Part shown: piece by piece, positions 38,176 to 51,900 of the stretch
How the letters are laid out: each line of letters opens with the position of its first letter
Position numbering within the stretch: the stretch's first letter is position 1
From: Pomacea canaliculata
Taxonomy: Eukaryota; Mollusca; Gastropoda; Architaenioglossa; Ampullariidae
Direction of reading: 5' to 3'
Assembly: GCF_003073045.1 (NCBI RefSeq)
Contig: NC_037594.1
Coordinates: 23,752,927 to 23,816,926, forward strand
DNA: 64,000 bases
The notes under the pieces: generated by a model
Database searches by the model: none
The model's input: the letters and a program-made list of their open reading frames with translations, nothing else
What the model was told of the DNA's origin: nothing
Position numbers and translations under genes: made by a program

Positions 38176-40470
38176 CATGGCGCTTTACAAATAATATTAA
38201 GTTTCTGATGATTTTACATGCATAGAAAGGAAAATATATGATTGACCGATGCTGAAGATGGACCATGAGTCCGACTTACAAAAAAGGAATCGTTCGTAAC
38301 GCGGAGACAACTTGTATTTGTATTTTTGACTGCAAAGAGGACTTACCATGGAGACTCACGGCGAGACACATGCATGTAGGAGTGTTCAGATGGTGGTGGT
38401 GGTGGTTGGGGGAAGGAAACACAAAGGAAGTGGGGTACACTAGTGCGACTCATCTTGATTCTCAGCACAAGCTGTGCACGACGATAATGAACACCGTCCA
38501 TGCGTCATCGCTACAAGAATTCTCTGTTCTCGTGAGACAGGCATGCGTGTGAGGTCTGACGGCAGCCTGACAAATGGTGTGCTGATGGAAGCGGCTCGGG
38601 GAGGGAATTAACCCCGCAAGGGCTCTTATGTGATTTGGTGCTCGACTGATCTCGACTATAGTGACTCCCATAACTGTGGCGCCATGTCTTGAAAGCTTAA
38701 AAAAAAAGCGGCGAGAATTGTAAGCGTATTGGTCCTGTGAATGCCACATAGATTTGTTTGAAAGATAAGTGCTGACATTTTATTTTGCAGGCGGAAAATA
38801 CACATAATTAACAGGCCAGACAGACGACAGCTTCGGCAGCAAACACTGACGAAGCGATCCTGTGGACCGTATTTTATCCAGAAGCAGACACGAGGGACTT
38901 TCGCCTCCCCCACAAAGACGACCATGCAAGTGGTGACGTCAGGACTCCAACAAGAAGGTTCTCTTCGAATTGGGCAAGAAGTCGTGTGAACCATAATTTT
39001 GTAAATAACAGAACAAGATGAAAACAGTTCGCAGTAGACAGTGAGACTTCATTCATTGGCTAACTCTTAAGCTCCATGACCAGAATCACTTCTACAACCG
39101 ATCACAGCAACTAGTTACTAGTGTAATAACAACTGCCAAATACCACATATTTCTATCTTCTTGACTTTGTCCGGGTTTGTCTCCTATTTTAGTTAGAAAG
39201 GCTTTTTACAAGACATCTGATTTTCTTCTTTAAGTTCTATTCAAGAGCGCAACATGATTGAAGATATTGCTGCCCTGAAGATCTTTCTTCAAAACGTGAC
39301 AGAAAAAAGATATCGCGATAATTTCCTGAAAAGGATGAATAAAAATGTTTTGCATTTGTATTCGTAAAATCGACAGAATGGTACTTTTAAAGCCTGTCTG
39401 TATCGTTGCGGAACGGTAAATCTTTTCGGAAGAGTGACAAGCATTAGACTTTGTAACCATGTACGTGAATGTGCAAACAACAACGCATACTCGTACAATA
39501 AAGAAATATATTTAGAGATTACAGCTGTGCTCTCTGTACCAAATACTCGATGGAGAGAAGAAAAAACTAACCCACGCAATGTGGATTCTCGTAGATTTTA
39601 AGATTGTAATGGAGGACTTCAAGATTTTTGAAAATCGTAATTTGAGCACCATCGTCTGCGTTATTTCTATCCGTGTTTCTGCTGGACCGTGTAGCTGACA
39701 TTCCCTTCCTTCTGCTCAGTTTCTTGGCGATATAAGGTCGTTTGTTCCCGAAGCGATGACTAGCCATCTTGATGCCTGGATCTTTAGTCAGCGTGATGAC
39801 GTTCAGTAAAGGAAACAAAATCTTTTGTGGACTGTCGGCGCCATAGCACGACTTCATTGTCCACTGCGAATGCACCTTCCTGTCCTTTCCCGGATCGTCA
39901 CACTATGAACAATCCCCCATCGTCCATTCCATGGAAGACTACACGGGACTATATTCTTTGCAAGGGTGTTGCTGGTAGTGAAATTGATGTCATACGTCCA
40001 TCCCGAAGCTATGGCGTAGACTGCAGAACAGGAAACCAGTATGTCATCGTTTGCAAACAATATTCTTTTGTAGATACGGTAAGGAGGCGTTGACAATTTG
40101 TACAAACTTTGTTGCTAAACTCTCTTGAAATGTTGGCAACTTCTTTATTTCTTTCTCTAAGCCCAGTACTAACCCACTCACTACCCCATCCTCAACTTAC
40201 AACGCCGAGGAAAGGAAAGAGGTGTAAGTGATCGATGTCTGACACATTGATTGTATGATTTGTATCGGGGGTGCATCGATATATATATATAGCTTCTGTA
40301 TGTGCTAGCACGCGCCTACACGAGGGAAGGATAAAACAGCTAAAAAAACCTGGTCACGATCTCGTTGTCGCCAAATCGTTTTTTTTTCAAAAACCAGTTT
40401 TCATTTGACCTTCCTCCACCTTTCCCATCCTGTCCCATTTTCATTCCTCCGCTTCCATCTACCTTCAAGA

Positions 40471-40517
40471 TAAATAAAGCCAACGGCGAGCAAGCGGTAA
40501 ATAAAGCCAACGGCGAG
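40471..40517 (+). repeat. Short direct repeat, two units of 27-bp period
   Basis: TAAATAAAGCCAACGGCGAG occurs at 40471-40490 and again at 40498-40517. Confidence 0.85.
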
Positions 40518-41129
40518 TAAGTAGGTGGGGGGAAGTGAGATTCATTGACCTGAAAACTGTCGTGATTGACATCAGCACGCCTTGAGGGCCTGGTGCAGCA
40601 ATATGATCACCAGCTGCTTTGGTTGTTGCAAGCTGCCAACGCCCAGTGTTAAATGATGCGTTGCACGACTTCACCTCAATACGTTTCTTTCCTCGCAGAT
40701 ACTTCGGCGAGTTTGCCCTGCCATCGATTCAAACCGGTTCACTGAGGGTGCCATTTTCTTTGATGACCCCTCTCTGCCTCTCAGGCTGCTGACGGTCACC
40801 AGAGCTTGTTAAAGGTGTGTGGGCGAAATGTGTGGGAGCCACGGCTTACACCAAAGATGATTCACTGCGGAGGTGTTCAGGTCGTAACAATGTTTGTTCT
40901 TCCTTGTGCTGTGTGATTAGCACAAAACGACGTGGAGGATGGGACATTTGCTGGCCAAACCTCCGCAGCGGCTACACACACACAGCTCTTTGGCCTTGTA
41001 TAAACTCTCCCATCTTAATAAATGACAATAATTATTGTCAATAACCCCAGACACTGACTATTAAATAGTACTATCTCGAAGTATTACACACGGGATGCAT
41101 CACAAATACAGAACAGACAAACATTACAC

Positions 41130-43192
41130 AATACGTTCTCAAAGTGTGGTCCGCGGACCACTTGTGGGCCGCACGCATGTCAGGTGGTCCGCGGCTGACA
41201 GTCATCACATGTTAAAAACAAAAATAAATAAATAAAAAATAAAAAAATCGCCAGATACGCTAATTAGCCCAGTATTGATTTCACACCAGTTTTAATTTTA
41301 CCGATGGCCAACTGCTCGTTGGGATAAAACCCTCGCTTACCAACTAAGTCTTTATGTCACAGCGCGAGCATTGCGTCATTTGACCGCGTCATCTGTTACC
41401 CTTAGTAACGCAGCGCACTTCCTTATTTTCCATTTTTGTGTCATTTATGACGTCACGCTGCTTACGTTACCACAGGTTACATTTAATCTGTTGTGTCTTC
41501 TGGTGGAAATTGGTGTTTGGGCGTCCTTTAAGATGGCTGATATATGTTGTATTAATCTACTTGTTCACAATAAGAATTAATAACTTATTTTGGAAATGGA
41601 TGTAAGATAACAATATTTTCATGGCCGAAGGATCATTATGGATAGACGCAAAGATGACAAATGTCATCAGCAAAGTCGCTCTCTCAAACGAATCCGTGAA
41701 ACGCTGAATAACAGCCATGGCTGAATGTGCGGAATGTCAGCTGTTATCAAGACTGAGTCAGCTTGATGAGTCTACTGACGAAGCCAACAAAGCAAACCTT
41801 TGGGCATGTGTCAGGTGTGAATACTTAGTCGCTGTTCATGATGACTCTCTCTTCTCTAAGTCTGAACCGACCAATACAACTGGAGAGGATAGTTTCGAAA
41901 TACTTACCAATTACATACTGAGTAACAGACTTGATTGAACGCGATGTGGCATCATGTGGTATTATCACTGATGGTGCTGCGTCAACGACAGTAAAGACTT
42001 GACCGCACGTATCAAAAAAGTTGCTCCACTGGCAATAACAAGGCACTATTGCATTCATCGAGAACAGCTCGCAAAAAATGTAAAAAGAATGGCCGTAATG
42101 GATGAATCATTACAAATTATGAACTTTATCAAAGGGCGCCTTTTGAGCGCGCGAATTTTCAAAGCTTTATTCGAAGAGACGGGAAGTGAACACACCAAAC
42201 TTATTTTTCATACTAAGTTCGTTGGTTGTCGCGTGGAAAAGTGCTCACTCGTCTCTTTGAATTGCACTAGGAGGTTAAAGTTTATTTGCGCGACTGTGAC
42301 CATCAAGCTTTCCACTTGTCGGAATGCATGGGTGACTTTCATGGCTTGCTCAGTTGGCGTACCTGGATGACATTTATAGCAGTCTGAATGATTCAATTAA
42401 CATAGCCCTGCAGGGCAAAGATGTCACAATCCTGAACATTCAAGACAAAGAAAAGGCTATGTGTATAAAATTGGGGCTGTGGTGAGATCGTCTGGATCGC
42501 CGAGAATTTTACTCATTCCCAACCCTCAGTGATTTTCTTGTGATGTCACCGCAGGACTTTGATAAGCAGATTGTTACCAACTTCAAATATTCTTACAGGT
42601 TCTGCATGAGCAATTCAGAATTTATTTTCCAGAGCCGGAGGCAAAGTCTGAATGGATCAGAAATCCATCTGAAGCAGTTAGTTTCCATCTTTCTTCAATT
42701 GATGTTGATAGTCTTGTGGAACTTGCTTCGGATGGTTCGCTGAAGGTGTTGTTTGCTGAGAAATGCTTGACAGGCTTTTGGCTTCATGTAGGATTTGAGT
42801 ATGGTGGACTTGCTGACATCGCTGTGAAGCATCTACTGCCATTTCCAACAACTTACTGTTGCGGGACTAAAGAAGAGAAGCCGATTGAACGTAGAATCTG
42901 ACATGAGATTGAAACTCTCCAACGTTAATCCAGATATTATCATCTTAATATTTTATCAAAAATAACATTTATCGCATTAACATTTTAATTAATAAAGAAC
43001 TTCGCGAAGTATGCAAATTTATGTATACTTGTTATTATAATACTATCATAGAAGTACATTTAGTTTTGAATTGTAATGAGACAAATACTGCAATTTAAAT
43101 TTGAAATTGACGGTACAAATTGATTTTAGGCCTTGATGGTCCACCGTATTTTATACTTTAGTCCGCGGTCCGAAATACTTTGAGAAGCACTG
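41130..43192 (+). mobile_element. hAT element with decayed transposase (ZBED5/FAM200-like)
   Basis: The ends match those of the intronic element at 2374: the left end is GTTCTCAAAGTGTGGTCCGC and the right end, reversed, is CAGTGCTTCTCAAAGTATTTCGG. Inside, three frames carry successive pieces of a hAT-superfamily transposase: LSQLDESTDEANKA near 41750, then HREQLAKNVKRM near 42060. These are followed by IMNFIKGRLLSARIFKALFE and an EETGSEHTKLIFHT segment near 42170-42220, and HLLPFPTTYCC near 42840. Order and motifs match the ZBED5/FAM200/SCAND3 type of domesticated hAT proteins. Stops and frame changes show it is non-functional. An 8-bp target duplication is not clear. Confidence 0.8.
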
Positions 43193-43932
43193 CAATAAAG
43201 CACATAAGCGTGGGTAACACCTGGAAAGCAAGACACACAGGCCCTTGATGAGGACAAAAGAGTACCTACTATCTTCCTTGACTCGGTTCGAGATCAAAGG
43301 GTGACCAGGGACACCCCACATGCAGGAAGAGGCGACTCAGTCTCGGACTAAGAGAAACTCATCACTTTCCGAATCTGCATACTGGTGAGCGGAGGTCCTC
43401 TCGAGGAGATGTTAAGCTGTGAAAACCAAACTTGTGTAGATCAAGTTAGTGGGAGTATATAGCTTCCCAAAGGACGGTTGACTACACACACACACACCTA
43501 CGATGCTACGAACTTTGTATTATATATACGGATTGCACATGACACATGTGAACATGTATCATGATACACTTGGACTGTGAATGATAAGTGCGAGCTGTGG
43601 AATTTTGAGTGTCGAGTTCCTGCGTCGTCAAGAATGAAAGACTATCACCAACAAGATATAAGAAGCAGATTGGAAGTATCGGATCCTTGTGTGGATAATT
43701 GTTGTCAATAAATATGATTCTTTTTACATATTTCTTTCCTTTCTTAATTATATTTTGTTTTCTTTACACATATACATCTATTTGATTGATTTTGCGAATA
43801 TGTGTGAGTGTTGTCATGGTACGTTGAACAGACCGAGAGACCCAAATCTTTACACTGACATGAGACTTAGAAGACCTGTGAGAGCGATTCCCATCTCCCT
43901 TCCCTGCTTTATATATTTTTTTTCACCCAACC
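43193..43932. other. Short gap between two hAT elements
   Basis: No gene or named repeat is recognised. A small CA run lies near 43485. Confidence 0.45.
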
Positions 43933-43940
43933 CTCTATAT

Positions 43941-45341
43941 CAGCGGTTCTCAACCTTTTACTTGTGGCGACCCCCCTGACGAACACCGGTACGTCCGCGA
44001 CCCCCCTTAGCCAGCTAGGTCGATGGAAGAGCGGGGGAGCCTTAGCTAACCTCCAACCCCGCGTCGAGGAAATCAACAACGGAAGAACAAAGTTCGTATC
44101 TGCAAAAGTATAACTGTTAATGAAATTTTACTAAAGCAAATTCTGCGGTGCTAATAAATATTATTTTATTAATTTTATTGGACACTCTCTTTGATTAATG
44201 AGAAGGTTGAGCCTGCTTGCTGTTGCATAGAGAAGAGAACCTGTGTGCGATGTTCGTACCCACTGCTATTCGCAGCTCAGCCTCTGCGTCCACACGATTT
44301 CTGTATTCAGACTTCAGTGCTGCCAATGCTGAAAATCCTTGCTCACACATATACAAAGTTGAAAATGTTAGAAGAACTTTCATTGCTTTCTCAGAAAGCA
44401 CCGTTGACGCTAATCCAGAATGTTGGCACTGGTGTTGTGTGGAAGACCATTTTCAGGGATTGGTCACTCGAAAGGTTGATGAGCTGCTCTTCTTCTTCCG
44501 TGGACAACTCGCTTGTGCTAGGATCAGCCAGAAATGGATTACGAATCCAATCGTATTTAGTCACATCAATTTCAGCGAAGTAATGCTGAAACCTTTCTTG
44601 CAGTCCGTTTAGATGGGCAATAATTACATTCTTCACCTGATCAAGATTCAAGTTGCCAGCCTTGACCTTACACAAGCACGGAAACATATCAAAAATATTT
44701 TCTCTTGCGTCCACAACGAAATTTTTCGGACGAAAGCATTCATCTTGTCAGTTGTTTGTAATATGGTGGTGTCTTTCCCTTGCAGAGACGTATTCACAAC
44801 GTTCAGCTTCTCAAATATGTCCGATAAATATGCCATTAGCAGCAGCCATCGGTCGTTCTTAAGCCCCCACCCCGCACTGTCTGGTCATGGCCTTCTGTCA
44901 GGGACCTAGAGTACTAGGACTGAGCACGTGCGAGAGCCAAAGGGTGTGAATGATGGACGTTTCCTGAATGCGTGCCTTTTAGATGTTTGTTTTTTTTAAA
45001 AAGAGAGAGGTGTGACTGGAGAGGGAGAGGGGAGTCAGGGATGAGAGATTGGGGGAGAGAGAGGGCAAAAGGCGAGAGGAGGGAGATTGGAGGCTTAATT
45101 GTTGAGAGGGGGATTGTGTTTTGAGTTTTGGAAGTGAGAAGTCACTGCATGCCGAGACAGTGTACTTGAATAGGGAGAAGCGATTTGGAGTTTGATCGCC
45201 CTCACCACTCGGTTACACAATGTAAGCTAATTTCACTAATACCGGTATAAGAAACTTTTAAAAAAGGACCACCTTCGCGACCCCCTTGTAGGCACGTCGC
45301 GACCCCCCAGGGGGTCGCGCCCCACAGGTTGAGAACCGCTG
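43941..45341 (-). mobile_element. hAT (Charlie-like) element with partial transposase and perfect 8-bp TSD
   Basis: Terminal inverted repeats start CAGCGGTTCTCAACCT on both ends and continue into GCGACCCCC. CTCTATAT flanks both sides (43933-43940 and 45342-45349). On the minus strand the transposase C-terminal region survives in overlapping frames. It includes LSDIFEKLNVVNTSLQGKDT (about 44830), FPCLCKVKAGN, DWIRNPFLADP (about 44550), then EQGFSALAALKSEYRNRVD (about 44340). The N-terminal half is missing and replaced by purine-rich filler, so the copy is non-autonomous. It lies 650 bases upstream of the ERGIC1 start codon. Confidence 0.88.
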
Positions 45342-45349
45342 CTCTATAT

Positions 45350-45992
45350 GATGTCAGTACCTATTCCCGACAGGTGGGTGGACCAGGAAAAGTTCGCTGT
45401 GCCACACCTGTGTCAACCGGCGCGTGCCTCCAGAGCTCGGGTGTTCGTTTTTGGTAAAGTCGACCAGTTAAGCCCACCCTAAATAAAAAAAAAAAAAAAC
45501 ATAAAAACTACAACTACTGACATATAACAAGAAAAGGAACGAAAAAACCTCTAAAAAAATGACCGGTCGGCTGATTGAATATAAAACTAGATCGGTGGAT
45601 GTGTAATACAAGTTCGTATTCGTTCGCGCAAAACAGTAAATAAATTAAGAAAACCACATCAATATTAATAATGTGAATGATTTGGAAGATGCTAATTAAA
45701 TGGTACATTTTATTTGTGGCCGGACTTTCAAGTCCTAAAGTAAATTACTCCCCCACCCCCAAATCACCTAAAGCGCAAGAATTCAGTTTTTAGCAGACGA
45801 CAAAATGTAAACACGGAGTTGATTCCCTTCACTTCAAACTTAAACCAATGAAAACAGAGCACGTTCACGCGCATGAGCCAGATACGTCTGCTACAGCAGT
45901 ATCATCATACAGTTGATGTCGACAGAATATCATTATTTCATCTGCAACTATCAGTTGTCGTGCACGTATAAGCATTGCATCTAAAGTAAAAC
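45350..45992 (+). promoter_or_regulatory. Presumed promoter and 5' UTR region of ERGIC1
   Basis: This is the gap between the hAT element and the ERGIC1 start codon. No strong TATA box or initiator is evident, so the assignment rests only on position. Confidence 0.3.
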
Positions 45993-48900
45993 ATGCAATT
46001 TGACGTTAGAAGGTAAGTGTAAGGTAGACGGTTTTCTGTTTTCGTGGCAGATGTCTTTCGTTAGCGCACTCTTACAGTATGTAAACTGAAGTCAATGAAA
46101 GACAATTCACAGTTGCTGCCTGTATGATCGATATCGAATATTACGCTTACATTTTGCGGTTTGTAACAGTTGCTGCTTTTAAATGTGTAACGTGTAAAAT
46201 CTATGAAACGTGCTGTCGTCATGGCCATGTGAATATTTTGGATTTTCTCCCACGATACAGATTTAGCGAAAAGAGAGGAACAAACCCATTGCAGCAGTAC
46301 CACCGCGAACTGGTATTAACGAACTAGTATTACTGGACTGCTTGCAGACGATTGTTTTTCCAATTAACTACAAGAACTAAGCTCTACAGCAAACAGCTTC
46401 CGGTTTAGCGAACCATGACAATTATATATGTCAGCAGAGTCTGCGAGAGTAATAATATATTAACAGTCAAGAGGTGACCCGTACTTCTGCATAGTAGGAT
46501 ATGACACTGCAGGTGTCAGATGTTTTGGTTTCATTTTTTTTTTTTCGCTTCCGTGGGCAGGTGTATTGAAAGTGCTAAACGAGTGGCGAGCGGCTCTCAT
46601 TCATGCTATAGGGCGGTCAGACAAGTTTCAATCCAATTCAGCATGTGAATATTTCAGTGATTTAAATCTAACGTTATGTCTCCATGTTTATGTGCGTTTC
46701 ATACTATTTATCCTGCGCAAACCACCTGACACCATTGCCAAGCAGACACTTGACTGGAACCCTCAGGGGAGGAGGAGATTTGGGAGACCGAAGCAGACTT
46801 GGAAAAGAATAGTAGTGAGCGAGACAAAGGACATCGGAATCACCTGGGCCCAACTGAAGGGGGCTGCCCAAAACTGGGTCTGCTGGCGAGGGGTTGTTGA
46901 GGCCCTATTCTCCTCAGAGGAGCAACAAGGAATAAACTAAATAAACATACTATTTATCGTTTCATAAGAAAGATTTCAGGCTAATGATGCAAATAATTTT
47001 ATATTCTAAATAGGCAAGGGTTTTGGTTAATAATGCAACAAAACAATGCATTTATGGTAATTATAATGTTGACATCAAAGTCTCATTAAATTCCTCTTCG
47101 CGCTCTTCTTCCATTAGTCTGGCCGTGGGTTGCGTTCGCTGAGACTAACAGTGAACTTTGCAAGAGGCTAATCGTTGGTTTCGGCAGAAAGTCATTAGTC
47201 CACCTCTAAAGAGCTAAAAGTAATTTTAAATGTAAATGCCAGCCATCCATTAAATTTTCACTCTGTTCCCCATTTGTCATCTTATTTGCCTCTTTCCGTC
47301 TTAATGTCAATAAAGTCATCTTCCACCCTCCCACTACAGTGAAACACACAAGTAGACAGCAGCCACTGCATTGTCACAAATATTTCTTTATTAGACGATT
47401 ACACATTAAATCCACATATGATAAATGCACCTTATTTTTCAGATTCGATATCTACCGGAAAGTGCCAAAGGACCTAACACAACCAACATGTACGGGTGCT
47501 GTAATCTCCATTTGCAGTGTGCTGTTCATCCTGTTCCTCTTTTTTTCAGAACTTTTACTTTTTATCAGTCATGAAGTGTGAGTATTTTGTGAAATATGCG
47601 TCACCACATTGACGAATAGGCACGAGTATACATTAAAAACCTTTGAGTGCTTCTCAGTATTACCAGTAGTTTCAATTTTAAATAAAAATATATGCAATTT
47701 TACTCAGGTTCTCAAACATCTGAGCCTTTGACCAATATTTTTGAGAGAATTATTTTTCGTTGCTTGCTCAGCACTCAGCACATAAAACCTTTATGAGACA
47801 CCACACTTACCCATGATGCTTTTAGGTGAAATGGTGCCAAGCAGTAAAAATCTGTCCTGGTGCTGTGTCTACAATCTCATATATATATATACACACCATA
47901 CAATCATTATGACACCCTAGAAAATTTCCAGTGCTAAAAAAGAAGGAAGGAGGAAAACAGTGAGAAGAACAGTTCAATTAAATTAAATATTGCCAAGAAT
48001 GATAGTGGCATATGTGTATCTGAATTATCCATTCAGTATGGCATGATTAAGTCAAATGATATAGGCAATATTGAAACATAAAGAGGCCATTAAAGCAGCT
48101 GATGTAAAAGTTCTAACAAAGCAAAAGTCTCAGATAATTTGGAGGTGGCAAGGTTGGGAATAATCGTATATAAAATACAGCTCTGGATATATTTTTATGC
48201 CTCAGATAGTTGGGCACTTATGACATCATAAACTTTGCAAAAACCTGCCTTGAACTTGAGATTTTGGTATGTTGTATATATTAAGTCCTCATTTATTATC
48301 ATTTTGCTGTAATGTTGAGTATAAAATAGATTCCTGGCTGGGATAGCTGTCAGTGTGGAGTTTGCATGTTTTCCCCATGTATGGATTTATTTTTTACAGG
48401 TACTTCTTCAGATTTGGTGTCTTGTTTTTTGAAGTTTGCTAAAAAATATTTTAACTATAGGAACTTACATTGTTTTGCTCATAGTTATACAGTAGTTTAA
48501 AAAAAACCCAACAACATTGTGAGGACTGCTATATCTAAAATATGCACCAAACCAGATATAGCATAAGGGAACTAACTGGAATTGTGTAGGCTGTTACAAC
48601 CATCTCTGTTTACATTTTTAGAACAGTGTTTCTACTGTTATAAGCAAATCACATAAGCCAGTATTGAATGTTTGTAGTATTTTTTAATCCATGATATTCA
48701 TTATTGTTACTTTTTCAAATATTTAGATGTAGCAACTTTTCCAGAGTTTCAAAATGCCAGACAGGTCAAAAAGGGAGGGTGAATCTAATTGCCTGCATGC
48801 TGCTAGTGAAGGCTAGTCTTAGAAATCATAAAATCTGGGGGAAAAAAATTAAATTGTCAAGAAGGGTTTTGATTAAGGCTTTCATTTCCTTATTCCATGT

Positions 48901-51900
48901 TAGCAGTTTTATATATAAATATATATGAATGATTCTAATTTAAAAAAATTAAAATTCATCTAATCAGTGCATTTCCCATTGTAGAGATGAGTTCGTTTCT
49001 GTGGTGCTCATAGAGCTACAAATGAACAGACACTTTTCATAGAACAAAACATGCAATTAAACACTTAAGCCGCAACATATAGACCATACTGGTGAATGTG
49101 GATGAAGGGGGAAAATTGTTATTATGTATTTTTTCTTTAGTTAATAGAGAAGATATAATAATATTCATGAAGAGAGAATCCTAGCATGTGTGATTTGCTT
49201 TCTCTTCCATGCCATTTTCTTTGATTTTCTGCTTTCCTCATTTAAGAAATAACATAATTACAGTGTATTTAATAAAGAGAATTTTTGCTTAGAAAAATTA
49301 CACCCGGCTACTTATAAAAAGTATTAAAAGTTTGAGCAATGAAAACACAAATGTCATTGGAAAAGGCTTTGTTGGAACACAGTATCTCATTTCATATATA
49401 GATAAGTAATAAGTCTAGAATAGGACTTCTCACACTGGGTTCAATTTATATGGAACCATATTTTTACTGTTATGCTGTATCTGGTCTGTTGCAAATACAG
49501 CATTAGCTCATTTACACTTCTACTGATTGTACTAACATACCACCATTTTTGGGTAGAGGTAACCCAACAAGGGAAAATAATTTCAAGCATTTCTTCAAAG
49601 AAAAAAAAGATAGCCATGTTGTCACTTGATACATGGTGGTCAGTATAACTTCTTATAATATTGTATCATTATTATAATATTTTAAATTTTGTTTTCAGTA
49701 CCAGTGAGTTAACAGTAGAAGATCCTGTAACTCATTCAGAGAAAATTCCAGTCTACATTAACATCACATTGCTGAAAGTTGGCTGTGATTGTAAGTAGTG
49801 CGAAACTTTATATTATATGAAGCATTGTATTATGTATAGTAACATACCTTTTGCCCTTTCATTAATTCTGCTTAACAAGAATTTATTCTTTCATAGATCA
49901 GTATGTAAGGATTGAGAGAAGGGGTAAGGAGCACACATGTGAAACCATTGATGAGGTCTTTATTTTAATTATTGTAAAAGAGAGTTATTTATTAATAAAG
50001 AACTTTTGTGGAACTTTCGTGAATGCATGCAAGGACATCTGATAGTTTTCATTCTGTACTGATGGCAAATGTTATTCTGTTCATTATATAAATAGGATTA
50101 GTTATAAATATCAGCAACAGGTAAACCATGATGTTAATGATTGTGTTAATTATTTGTTTCTTTTAAGCAGTAACTTTGGGGTACAAATGTATTGATTACA
50201 ACACTATTTTGTACCTAGAAAAAAAAAAAGTCTTATCTGCTATATTGTTGCTACCAGACTGTGTCCCAGTGCCCATTGATAGATGCTTACAACTGAATAC
50301 TGCAATGGTTTTAATCAGTTTCAAGAAAGTAATTTTCAACCAAGACACATGTACTAAATTTGTCTCAGTTTCCATGGCATGCATGCTAAATCTATCATAC
50401 TTTTCATGCACACTTTCTTATATCCAAAAAAAAATTAACCAATCAAAGCATACTGAAAAATTTTGTGCTTATGTTGTGGTTATTAAAAAATAAACAAAAA
50501 GCCAATTAGAAACCACTACACAATTATTAACAAAGTTGTGTACAGTAAAACTGATTAAAGGCCTTTATAAAGCAAATTATATAATTCTGTAACATTTAGC
50601 AATAATTATATTGATTATAAGAGGTTAAATTAATGCTGCAGGTATTTTTCTTTTGCTCAGATGTTGGTCTGGACATCCAGGATGATATGGGGCGCCATGA
50701 AGTTGGTTTCCAGGACAACACAGTCAAAGTACCACAGGAAGGAGGCGGCTGTCGCTTTGAGTCTCATTTTCTTATCAACAAGGTTATAAGTAAATTAGTG
50801 TATAAAACAGCAAGTTTGTGAAAGATTATATAGGTTCACCTGTTTTTAACAATATGAAGTGTTTATTTTTACAGTAATATAAAGAAATTTTCATCTAAAA
50901 ATTCTAAAATTTTTAAGCATGAATTTATAGACATAGATTATGTTCGATAAAGAAATATTGCTAAACACCTCCTCAAATGCATGTTAAGATAGATGGGATT
51001 AAGATACAGATGGAAAGGATTTAGACTGTTAATGTAAAGAAAATATAAGTGAGACTGTTCCTAGATACCTGCCTGAGTAATAATTCTTCAAAAGGAACTT
51101 TTTTTGCTGGATTGTTGCAGGTTCCAGGCAATTTCCATGTATCTACACACTCAGCTAGAAAGCAACCAGAAGAACCTAACATGAGTCACATAGTGCATAA
51201 AGTTCGTTTTGGCATGGAACTTGAAGAGGGGAAGGTAAAACCTACTAATTAAATATAGTTACTATTAGAACCCCAAACTGAGGTCCATCAATGGTACGTG
51301 TAGGAGCCAGATTGGGTCTGACTTCCCACACTTGCTTTATTGTTGAATCAAGATAAATGAAATTAAAACCACATAAAACAACTTACTGCTCTTTTGGATG
51401 TAAATACTTGCACACGATCAGTACACAGTATGAAGGTGTTTCATGTCTCATCACTCCTTTGTGTGTGTGGAGGGGGGATGCATGAAGCAGACATTTATAT
51501 GTTTCTGTGTATGTATATAAGCATCACAAAATTTTTCTGTGTTCATTGACATAAAGTAAAGTAATTATATCATAAAAATTATATGTTTGACAAAATCTAA
51601 TGATGCAACTTGCAAAACGTTTATTACAGAATGTCAAAGGATCCTTCAATCCATTGCAGAACGTGGACAAATCCAATTCTGATGGTATACATTTTACATT
51701 TATTTGTGAAGAAACTCAAAATTAAAACACTATTAGATTTATTCATTAAATGCAAGTAATGAGTAAAGTTCTTTAATTTTGAAATGGTAAGAAGAGAAGT
51801 TTTGAAGTTAACAATAAAGTTTGTTGCAATCTGAACATTGAATGAGTAATTTTATATCAGAAAAATATTTTATATTTGCTTGGGAAAAAATGACCAAAAC

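Larger units (their letters stand above)
32791..41125. other. Intergenic DNA, no gene recognised
   Basis: It contains purine-rich stretches (33480-33600), a partial repeat copy at 37925-37985, a SINE-like piece at 38110-38175 and a two-copy 27-bp repeat at 40471-40517. The other open frames have no recognisable domain. Confidence 0.45.
46013..47442 (+). other. ERGIC1 intron 1 with repeat insertions
   Basis: It holds interspersed repeat copy D (46325-46412, minus) and a LINE tail (46722-46946, plus). No other feature is recognised. Confidence 0.7.
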
